NCBI GenBank assembly: GCA_902803035.1
Contig: CADCON010000118.1
Span: 1 to 6,654 of the forward strand
Source: an uncultured Ruminococcus sp.
Lineage (GTDB): Bacteria > Bacillota > Clostridia > Oscillospirales > Acutalibacteraceae
DNA length: 6,654 bases
Direction of reading: 5' to 3'
The translations under genes were made by a program, and so were the position numbers. Numbering within the stretch: position 1 is the first letter of the stretch; each line of letters opens with the position of its first letter. Shown piece by piece: positions 1 through 5,356 of the stretch. The notes under the pieces were generated by a model. The model was not told where the DNA came from. It saw only the letters and a list, made by a program, of their open reading frames with translations, and made no database searches.

Positions 1-399
1 GTCGGAGCCGCCCTTGCCGCCGCCGATCGGCAGACCGGTCAGGGAATTCTTGAAGATCTGCTCGAAGCCGAGGAACTTGATGATGCCTTCATAGACGGAA
101 GGATGGAAGCGGAGACCGCCCTTGTAGGGACCGATCGCGCTGTTGAACTGAATGCGGAAGCCGCGGTTGACCTGCACATTGCCCTTGTCGTCTACCCACG
201 GAACGCGGAACTTGATGATTCTTTCAGGCTCGACGATGCTTTCGAGAACGCCCATCTTGATATATTCGGGATGCTTTTCAATGACCGGCTCGAGGGACTC
301 GAGAACCTCGGTCACTGCCTGGTGAAATTCAGGCTCGCCGGGATTGCGCTTTTTGACTGTTTCCATAAGATCTGCAAGATACTGATTTTTAAAAGCCAT
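1..399 (-). CDS. gdhA: NADP-type glutamate dehydrogenase, N-terminal part (runs off the left edge)
   Basis: This gene makes glutamate dehydrogenase, the cytoplasmic enzyme that reductively aminates 2-oxoglutarate with ammonium to give glutamate. Only the first 133 residues are in the window; the family is about 445 residues long. The visible part is the substrate-binding domain. It carries the family motifs PYKGGLRFHPSV (residues 91-102) and FKNSLTGLPIGGGKGGSD (116-133). Lys93, Lys117 and Lys129 sit where the family has its substrate-binding and catalytic lysines (K89, K113 and K125 in the Clostridium symbiosum enzyme). The start MAFKNQYL is supported by an AAGGAG ribosome binding site ending 10 bases upstream and by a sigma-A-type promoter at 458-487. 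The gene stands alone, downstream of the PIG-L gene on the same strand but with its own promoter. The reading is intact. Assignment to the hexameric NADP-type class is from overall similarity; coenzyme specificity cannot be read from this part. Confidence 0.96.
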   Translation of the reverse strand, partial: MAFKNQYLADLMETVKKRNPGEPEFHQAVTEVLESLEPVIEKHPEYIKMGVLESIVEPERIIKFRVPWVDDKGNVQVNRGFRIQFNSAIGPYKGGLRFHPSVYEGIIKFLGFEQIFKNSLTGLPIGGGKGGSD

Positions 400-409
400 T
401 TTAAAATAT

Positions 410-415
410 CTCCTT
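410..415 (-). promoter_or_regulatory. Ribosome binding site of gdhA
   Basis: Reading the minus strand, AAGGAG lies 10 bases before the ATG that ends at 399. It is the only strong Shine-Dalgarno match nearby and fixes the gdhA start. Confidence 0.85.
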
Positions 416-457
416 CTGCAAGATAGATTCATACGCCTTTTCAGCGCTGTAGGTAAT

Positions 458-487
458 ATTGTAATACACCGTCCGCAGGTTTGTCAA
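458..487 (-). promoter_or_regulatory. Sigma-A-type promoter of gdhA
   Basis: On the minus strand a perfect -35 box TTGACA (482-487) is followed, after 18 bases, by a -10 box TACAAT (458-463; consensus TATAAT). Transcription would start near 451, giving a leader of about 50 bases before the gdhA ATG. The AT-rich gap around it (400-583) shows no other gene. Confidence 0.7.
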
Positions 488-583
488 TATTATTTTTTCA
501 AATTCTAGGAAAATTTGCAATTTTTATTATGGAAACTTGCAGAATTGTGCATATTATTCATTGGAAATGCGGTTTTTCTGCAT

Positions 584-1993
584 TTACTTTGGTCGCTTCA
601 GGCAAATCACCGCGACTAATCCTGCCAATGAAAAAAACAGTGCAACCAGGGCTATAAGGATATCGGTTTTTAATACCTTTACCCCGTAGAAAATCATATA
701 CAAGTCGGAATCCGACACGGCGGGGGCTTTCGGGTCGCTTGGAGACACCGTAACCGGCTGTTCCTCCGGGGCGGATTCCACCGGCTCCGGGACACTCCAA
801 TCCACGTGCTCAAACATATCATTCAGACCGGGTGTATCATCTCCCACTGTCGTATAGGCCAGCCCGAATTTCCGGCAGTCATACTTTCCCCACTCCCGGA
901 CATGATTGTTCCATTGGAGCTGGCTCTTGTGGCAACGATACCCCAGAATGGCCATTTCCAGCGCACTTCTGCCATCGAAGCGCGACAGCTTCTTGTCGCT
1001 CCACGATACGGTAATCTGTTTGTCCGGCCACAAGTGAAGGTAACACTTCTGAACCTTCGTGACGCCGTATTTCTCAGCGCTTTCGGGATAAACAGAGGGG
1101 TCTTCATATATTTTCAGCGTCTCCAGAAGCATGCTGGCATTCAGCTTGTGAGCGCCGTGGCCGTATTCGCCGTTGATATCGTGGGCAATAATCACCTTTG
1201 GCGCGAAACGCCTGAGCATTTCCACCTGAAACTCCAGCACTCTGTCACGTCCGAATATCTGTTCGGCGGCTTCCATGCTTTTCTTGGTTTTTTTGTCGTC
1301 CAAGAATTTATCCGTGATAACCGGATAATTCCTCACGCCGACCGTCCAAAGGCCGTTGAGCAGCTCATGACCGCGATGCGTGGCGTTATAATGATTGGTC
1401 AGATACACGACCTGCACCTTATACCCCAATTCGCCGGCGTAATAGGGCATCGCCCCGCCGAACCAGAGATGCTCGTCATCCGCGTGCGTCGGCATCAGCA
1501 TCAGATCCGCCCTGTCACACGGCGGCTCCCAGACCTGCACCCAGTCGGGCAGTTGTCCGTCAGTGAAGGCATACACTTCCGTAAGATGACTGTCTGCCGG
1601 AAAATCCGCTTCAAATCCGGTAACATCCTGATCCAGCGCAATGTATTCGTGCAAAAATTCGTTTTCCCCGCATTGTCTGACTGTTCCGTCCGGTAAGGTC
1701 AGTGTCCACCTGCACGGCATTTCAAACATAACGTAAATACTGCGGAACGGTTTGGAAGCGGTAAAGCTCACATGGGTATCCGTACCCATGTAGCAGTAAT
1801 GACCATAGTATATCGCGGAATCGGTAACTCTGTTGAGCAATCTTTGATCCACATCCGTGCTGGTTGCCCGCAGATGAACGGTTTCCGCTTCAGGGATACC
1901 CTCGGCCCGGACAATATTGGCTTCGGAAGCCGGAGGAATCAAGAACACCGCTAATACAGCCATTGATACGACAACTCTGATAATTCTTTTCAT
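584..1993 (-). CDS. Secreted, membrane-anchored PIG-L (LmbE-like) family deacetylase
   Basis: A 469-residue protein of the PIG-L/LmbE zinc-dependent N-deacetylase family, whose members remove acetyl groups from N-acetylglucosamine-type sugars. It starts with a Sec signal-like segment (positive KR, then a hydrophobic stretch to about residue 20, then a small-residue region). Residues 30-160 form an unassigned N-terminal domain. The deacetylase core follows: PTHADDEHL (168-176) corresponds to the family's HPDDE motif, with His170, Asp172 and Asp173 as metal or catalytic residues and Ala in place of Pro. GHGAH (278-282) offers the third metal-binding histidine. A Pro/Glu/Ser-rich linker (about 401-430) leads to one membrane helix (about 445-464) ending in KRPK, so the catalytic part should face outside. 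The start follows an AGAGGG site (2002-2007) inside the end of the upstream hydro-lyase gene, 5 bases after its stop, so the two are probably co-transcribed. The substrate is unknown; a cell-wall or surface glycan is inferred from location. Confidence 0.88.
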   Translation of the reverse strand: MKRIIRVVVSMAVLAVFLIPPASEANIVRAEGIPEAETVHLRATSTDVDQRLLNRVTDSAIYYGHYCYMGTDTHVSFTASKPFRSIYVMFEMPCRWTLTLPDGTVRQCGENEFLHEYIALDQDVTGFEADFPADSHLTEVYAFTDGQLPDWVQVWEPPCDRADLMLMPTHADDEHLWFGGAMPYYAGELGYKVQVVYLTNHYNATHRGHELLNGLWTVGVRNYPVITDKFLDDKKTKKSMEAAEQIFGRDRVLEFQVEMLRRFAPKVIIAHDINGEYGHGAHKLNASMLLETLKIYEDPSVYPESAEKYGVTKVQKCYLHLWPDKQITVSWSDKKLSRFDGRSALEMAILGYRCHKSQLQWNNHVREWGKYDCRKFGLAYTTVGDDTPGLNDMFEHVDWSVPEPVESAPEEQPVTVSPSDPKAPAVSDSDLYMIFYGVKVLKTDILIALVALFFSLAGLVAVICLKRPK

Positions 1994-1998
1994 GATCT

Positions 1999-2541
1999 TT
2001 ACCCTCTGTCACTCATGTGAAACAATGTTCCTCCGTGGCAGTCAATGCCCACCACAAGCGGGAAGTCCCTGAATTCCAGCCGCTTGACCGATTCGCATCC
2101 CAGATCCTCAAAGGCGATGACCTCGCAGGAGGTAATACATTTCGAGGCAAGCGCGCCCGCGCCTCCTACGGCGCAGAGATACACGGAATGATTGCGGCGT
2201 ATGGCCTCGCACACCTCCTCGGAACGTCCGCCCTTCCCGATCATCGCGCCCAGACCCAGATCGAGCATTCTCGGCGCGAACGGATCCATGCGGCAGGATG
2301 TGGTGGGACCGCACGAGCCAATGGCAAGATGCGCCGGCGCGGGGGTCGGTCCGGCGTAGTAAATCACCGCGCCGTCCAGCTCGTAGGGCAGCTTTTCCCC
2401 GCTGTCAAGCAGTGACATGATCCGCTTGTGGGCAGCGTCGCGGGAGGTGTAGACAATTCCCGACAGGCGCACCCTGTCGCCCGCGTGCAGCTTTCCCGCC
2501 CATTCCTTAATCTGTGAAGTATCAATTGAAAATGCATCCAT
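1999..2541 (-). CDS. Fe-S hydro-lyase, fumarase/tartrate dehydratase-type beta subunit
   Basis: A 180-residue protein matching the C-terminal (beta) half of class I fumarases and the small subunit of L(+)-tartrate dehydratase; stand-alone beta subunits are usually near this length. The family motifs are clear: GDRVRLSGIVYTSRDAAHKR (residues 21-40), YYAGPTPAP (61-69), IGSCGPTTSCRMDPFAPRML (73-92) and GLGAMIGKGG (96-105). In this family the alpha subunit holds the 4Fe-4S cluster and this subunit completes the active site, so it should need a partner to hydrate fumarate or dehydrate a related hydroxy acid in the cytoplasm. The start follows a GAAGGAG site (2549-2555) with 7-base spacing. A strong promoter lies directly upstream at 2624-2652 and the PIG-L gene begins 5 bases after the stop. 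No alpha-subunit gene is adjacent, which is unusual. Which acid it acts on cannot be told from the sequence. Confidence 0.93.
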   Translation of the reverse strand: MDAFSIDTSQIKEWAGKLHAGDRVRLSGIVYTSRDAAHKRIMSLLDSGEKLPYELDGAVIYYAGPTPAPAHLAIGSCGPTTSCRMDPFAPRMLDLGLGAMIGKGGRSEEVCEAIRRNHSVYLCAVGGAGALASKCITSCEVIAFEDLGCESVKRLEFRDFPLVVGIDCHGGTLFHMSDRG

Positions 2542-2548
2542 ACCAAAA

Positions 2549-2555
2549 CTCCTTC
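2549..2555 (-). promoter_or_regulatory. Ribosome binding site of the hydro-lyase beta subunit
   Basis: GAAGGAG on the minus strand, 7 bases before the ATG ending at 2541. It overlaps the TGA stop of a possible 19-codon leader ORF. Confidence 0.85.
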
Positions 2556-2613
2556 AGTAATTAATCATAACTAACCGCAAAGCAAAAAAATAAAGTACCT
2601 TAACTGCTTTCAT
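2554..2613 (-). CDS. Possible 19-residue leader peptide (tentative)
   Basis: A short frame reading MKAVKVLYFFALRLVMINY lies between the promoter and the hydro-lyase gene. Its ATG falls about 4 bases after the predicted transcription start, so it would be translated nearly leaderless, and its TGA overlaps the downstream Shine-Dalgarno sequence. It has no ribosome binding site of its own and no run of one amino acid typical of attenuators. It may be a chance frame in AT-rich DNA; I list it because its position is suggestive. Confidence 0.2.
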   Translation of the reverse strand: MKAVKVLYFFALRLVMINY

Positions 2614-2623
2614 TTTGTTTATC

Positions 2624-2652
2624 ATTATATTACTTTACGGAAATGATTGCAA
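2624..2652 (-). promoter_or_regulatory. Sigma-A-type promoter of the hydro-lyase / PIG-L unit
   Basis: On the minus strand a -35 box TTGCAA (2647-2652; four of six consensus bases) and a perfect -10 TATAAT (2624-2629) are separated by exactly 17 bases. Transcription would start near 2617, giving a leader of about 75 bases. It would serve the hydro-lyase beta gene and the closely spaced PIG-L gene. The DNA from 2653 to 2844, beyond the promoter, shows no convincing gene. Confidence 0.72.
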
Positions 2653-2844
2653 GCCTTTTTTAATTTTTTACCCATATTCTCCCCACGTCGTTCAGTCCTT
2701 CTCCTGCGGTATCTCCGCTCAGATAAAGCCGGTGTCCGCAAGGCATCCTGATCCCGCGGGCAGCAGCTTGTGTGTCTGATGAGGTTATTCCTTTGTCTGA
2801 AGGGGGATTCCTGTCAGATTTTCCCCGCCGGCCTTTTATCCTAA

Positions 2845-3354
2845 CTACGCCTTCGTTCCCGCCGCTCTGCGCTTTCTGAACAGCCATCCGATGGAAAGCA
2901 TGGAGAGAATGGCGAAATTGTAATCCGGATCGGTGCTCCATCCGGCGAAGTAGTAATCGGTCCGCTTCGGAACGGTGGCGCGAAACACCTTGCTGCTGCC
3001 GCGGAAATTCTTCTCACTGACAATGCCGCTGTATTTCGGGTCGGGCATATTGGTGATCTGCGACACAAGCGCCTCGTCAACGCCCTCATGGTAGAATACC
3101 TCGTACTGCGGCTCCCAGACCGCGTAGAGATTGAATTCCATATCCACGCAGTCGTTGCGGTTGAACCACGTTTTGTAAATGCCGTAGTTGCTGTTGAAAC
3201 CGCCGCTGCTGTTCACGCGGTATCGATACGGTCCCGAAAGGCGTTTGCCTTCCTCGTTGTTCGCCTTGCGGTAGTAGTACATATCCCAGCCGAGGAACCT
3301 GTAGCCCTTCGCCTGCAGCCTGTTGTGCTTGAGGGGGTAGTCGTCGTTCACGAA
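2845..3354 (-). pseudogene. C-terminal fragment of an InlB-repeat surface protein, 5'-truncated
   Basis: About 169 residues of a cell-surface protein with InlB-type (Listeria-Bacteroides, Flg_new-like) beta-grasp repeats. Such repeats occur in secreted adhesins and large surface proteins. One repeat half is seen in GYRFLGWDMYYY, which leads through a Tyr/Asn/Gly-rich stretch to the repeat end FNLYAVWEP. A second repeat begins at QYEVFYHEGV and reaches YYFAGWSTDPDY. There the expected repeat end and wall-anchor region are missing: the chain goes directly into a short hydrophobic stretch (AILSMLSIGWLF), then RKRR and a stop. This is a membrane tail without a visible LPXTG motif, and an internal deletion seems likely. 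The frame stays open on the minus strand to 4014, but from about 3355 that is the antisense of the ABC exporter and reads as non-protein-like sequence. No start codon or RBS belongs to the fragment. It is most likely the remnant left by a rearrangement. Confidence 0.72.
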
Positions 3355-5005
3355 ATGATTCTTGTCCTGACGGCGGCGCAGGCGGTCTTCGGGGCGAGCG
3401 GTGTGCTGTACGCCCTTCTTCTGCGGAGCATTGTGGACAACGCCGCCGCCCGCAATGCCGGCGGCTTCTGGAAATATGTCGTTCTCACGCTGCTGCTTGT
3501 GGCGGCGCAGGTGGGAATCGCCACCCTCATGCGATGGCTGAATGAGTTTACCAAAGCCACCTTTGAAAATCTTTTCAAGAAACGGCTGTTTCACCATATC
3601 CTTCAGAAGGACTTTTCGGGCGTAAGCGCCGTTCACACCGCCGAATGGCTCAACCGCTTGACCAACGACACGGTCGTGGTGGCGGACGGCTACGTGAAGA
3701 TCATTCCGGGGCTGGCCGGCACGGCGGTGAAGCTGATCAGCGCGGTGATTCTCATGATCGCGCTGGACTGGCGGTTTACCTGCCTGCTGCTGCCGGGCGG
3801 CGTCATCATGATTGTCTTCACATACGCCTTCCGCAAGGTGCTCAAACGCCTGCACAAGCGGGTGCAGGAGAGCGACGGCATCCTCTGCATCTTTCTGCAG
3901 GAGCATATCGGCAGCCTGATGATCCTTCGCTCCTTTGCCGCGGAAAAGCAGACGGAGAACGAAGCGGCGGAAAAAATGACCGGGCATAAAAACGCCCGGA
4001 TGAGGAAAAATCACTTTGCCAATTTCTGCAATACCGGCTTCTCGCTGGCGATGTACGGAATGTCGCTTTTCGGCGTGTGCTACTGCGGTTACGGCATTCT
4101 GAACGGAACCGTTTCCTACGGCACCTTCACCGCGATGCTTCAGCTCATCGCGCAGATACGGGCGCCGTTTGCCACCGTCACGGGGTATCTTCCGCTCTTT
4201 TACGCCATGACAGCGAGCGCGGAACGCCTGATGGAGATCGAACGCTTCCGCGACGACAACGAGAATCCCCCGCTCAGCATGGACCAGGTCTGTGAATTCT
4301 ACGCCGGTGACTTCAGCTCCTTCGGGCTGAGAAACGCCTGCTTCACCTATTTCCCCGCCGTGGACATCCTTGACGACCTGTCAAAGGAAAACCAGCCGGC
4401 TGCGGTGAGCCATCTCGGCATTGAGATACGCAAGGGGGGAATACGTGGCGTTTACGGGACACAGCGGCTGCGGCAAATCCACCGCGCTGAAGCTCCTGAT
4501 GAGCATTTACCGGCTGGACGAGGGCGAACGGTTCATCAAAACCTCCGACGGCACGGAAACGGAACTTTCGGCCAAGTGGCGCAGGCTTTTCGCCTACGTT
4601 CCGCAGGGCAATCAGCTTCTGTCGGGCACCATCCGCGAGATTGTCGCGTTTGCGGACAAAGCGGATATGCAGAACGACGTCCGCATCGCCCAGGCCCTGA
4701 AAATTGCCTGTGCCGACGAATTCATCTCAGACCTCGACAATGGAACCGACACGATGCCCGGCGAACGCGGCACGGGACTTTCCGAAGGACAGATGCAGCG
4801 CATCGCCATTGCCCGGGCGGTTTTTTCCGGCAGTCAGGTGCTGCTTCTCGATGAAGCGACCTCCGCGCTCGACGCCGCCACAGAAAGAAAGCTGCTGCAG
4901 AATCTTCGCAGCATGACCAACAAGACGGTGGTCATCGTCACACACCGCCCCGCGGCACTGGAAATCTGCGATCGCGCGGTTGATTTCTCGGAGAACGGCG
5001 GGTAA
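3355..5005 (+). pseudogene. Type-I ABC exporter (membrane domain plus ATPase), 5'-truncated and frameshifted
   Basis: This encodes a fused half-transporter of the MsbA/multidrug-exporter class, which works as a dimer in the cytoplasmic membrane and uses ATP to move a substrate outward. The membrane domain begins in the first helix (ILVLTAAQAVFGASGVLYALLL) and shows about six hydrophobic segments up to about 4220. A linker with an A-loop-like aromatic (FTYFPAVDIL) follows, then the ATPase domain. The ATG at 3355 has no good RBS, and about 15-25 residues normally present before the first helix are absent. Upstream in frame the DNA is antisense of the InlB fragment. At 4434-4439 a G6 tract carries one extra G: the protein leaves frame after IEIRKG and the ATPase continues in the next frame as GEYVAFTG. 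With one G removed the product is 549 residues, near full family length, with all ATPase motifs intact. Without correction the first frame ends at 4854. The substrate is unknown. Confidence 0.85.
4421..5005 (+). CDS. ATPase-domain reading frame of the frameshifted ABC exporter
   Basis: This is the second frame of the gene starting at 3355, listed separately because an annotation tool would call it as its own gene. The real protein is expected to enter it at the G tract; the TTG at 4421 is simply the first start-like codon and has no RBS. The nucleotide-binding domain is complete. Walker A is GHSGCGKST (4457-4483) and the Q-loop is YVPQGNQLL. The signature is LSEGQ (4778-4792), a common variant of LSGGQ. 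Walker B is VLLLDEATS with the catalytic Glu at 4853-4855, the D-loop is SALD, and the switch histidine in VIVTHRP is at 4943-4945. The ATPase therefore looks catalytically competent if joined to its membrane domain. Confidence 0.8.
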   Translation: MRYARGEYVAFTGHSGCGKSTALKLLMSIYRLDEGERFIKTSDGTETELSAKWRRLFAYVPQGNQLLSGTIREIVAFADKADMQNDVRIAQALKIACADEFISDLDNGTDTMPGERGTGLSEGQMQRIAIARAVFSGSQVLLLDEATSALDAATERKLLQNLRSMTNKTVVIVTHRPAALEICDRAVDFSENGG

Positions 5006-5020
5006 CCATTCAATAATCTC

Positions 5021-5066
5021 AAAGCCTGTGCATCGGAGAAGATCTCACCTGCACGGGTTTTTGTTT
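5021..5066 (+). terminator. Intrinsic terminator after the ABC exporter
   Basis: CCTGTGCA (5025-5032) can pair with TGCACGGG (5050-5057), with one T-G wobble and a possible AAG/TTT extension, around a 17-base loop. A T5 run (5058-5062) and another TTT follow directly. It lies 19 bases after the ABC stop and before the next promoter, as expected for a gene-end terminator. The loop is rather long, so efficiency is uncertain. Confidence 0.6.
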
Positions 5067-5157
5067 CCGCAAACTGACAGCGGGATAAAAAAGCCGGCTC
5101 ACAGCGCATGATTCTTATGTAAATAATCTAATATTGACGGCAGGAAAAAGGTTGGTA

Positions 5158-5186
5158 TTGACACTCCTGCTCTCAAATGTTATAAT
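5158..5186 (+). promoter_or_regulatory. Perfect-consensus sigma-A promoter with extended -10 (polysaccharide operon)
   Basis: TTGACA (5158-5163) and TATAAT (5181-5186) are both exact consensus and are separated by exactly 17 bases; TG at 5179-5180-type spacing gives a TGTTATAAT extended -10. Transcription should start near 5193. TATTGAC occurs twice upstream (5132-5138 and 5156-5162), the second copy overlapping the -35 box, which could mark a second weak promoter or a regulator site. A promoter this strong usually needs control further downstream, which fits the structured leader that follows. Confidence 0.85.
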
Positions 5187-5192
5187 TATATG

Positions 5193-5356
5193 TGCATTTT
5201 CAGAAAAATAATAGAGTGAATGAATTCACTCGCCACAATGTCCGATGACACTTATTATATGGATGAAAAGCTGTAATAAGGCGTACAGGGACTTTTTTGT
5301 ATGCTTGCGTTTTCCGCAGAAATTCAAGAATGACAGCATGAAAGAATCACAATGCA
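5193..5356 (+). promoter_or_regulatory. Structured 5' leader of the polysaccharide operon
   Basis: About 165 bases of untranslated leader contain three consecutive hairpins. The first is GAGTGAA/TTCACTC (5214-5220 with 5225-5231, loop TGAA). The second is CTTATTATA/TGTAATAAG (5251-5259 with 5272-5280, 12-base loop, one wobble). The third is GCGTACA/TGTATGC (5281-5287 with 5298-5304, loop GGGACTTTTT, one wobble), which starts on the base after the second ends. No good leader peptide is seen. Polysaccharide operons in many bacteria carry leader elements read by NusG paralogs (RfaH, UpxY, and LoaP in Bacillota), and the position fits such a recruitment or attenuation site. That role is inferred; I do not recognise this as a named RNA family. 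Confidence 0.45.

Noticed and set aside
103..426. Plus-strand frame of 107 codons at the left end
   Set aside because: It is the shadow of gdhA on the opposite strand.
565..585. Hairpin AAATGC/GCATTT at the end of the PIG-L gene as a terminator
   Set aside because: The stem is only 6 AT-rich pairs with a 9-base loop, it overlaps the stop codon, and no T run follows on the minus strand. The real 3' end of that transcript is not evident.
806..1696. Plus-strand frame of 296 codons opposite the PIG-L gene
   Set aside because: It lies wholly antisense to a well-supported gene, has no RBS and no recognisable domain.
2660..2844. Possible small gene between the InlB fragment and the hydro-lyase promoter
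   Set aside because: The open frame here extends from antisense or off-frame DNA of the InlB gene, and its translation is low-complexity with no RBS-supported start. It looks like non-coding or decayed DNA.
3088..3354. In-frame upstream extension of the ABC exporter frame to 3088
   Set aside because: This stretch is the antisense of InlB-repeat coding sequence and its translation is Val-rich with no exporter-like content, so it is not a real N-terminus.
3355..4014. Long open frame on the minus strand continuing the InlB fragment through the ABC exporter (total 389 codons to 4014)
   Set aside because: From about 3355 upward it is the exact antisense of clear ABC membrane-domain coding sequence. 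Its own translation is His/Arg/Gln-rich without recognisable domains, as expected of a shadow frame in GC-rich DNA.
4829..4836. T-rich tract in the ATPase domain as another frameshift site
   Set aside because: The protein reads correctly through it (ARAVFSGSQVLLLDEA), so there is no frame change.
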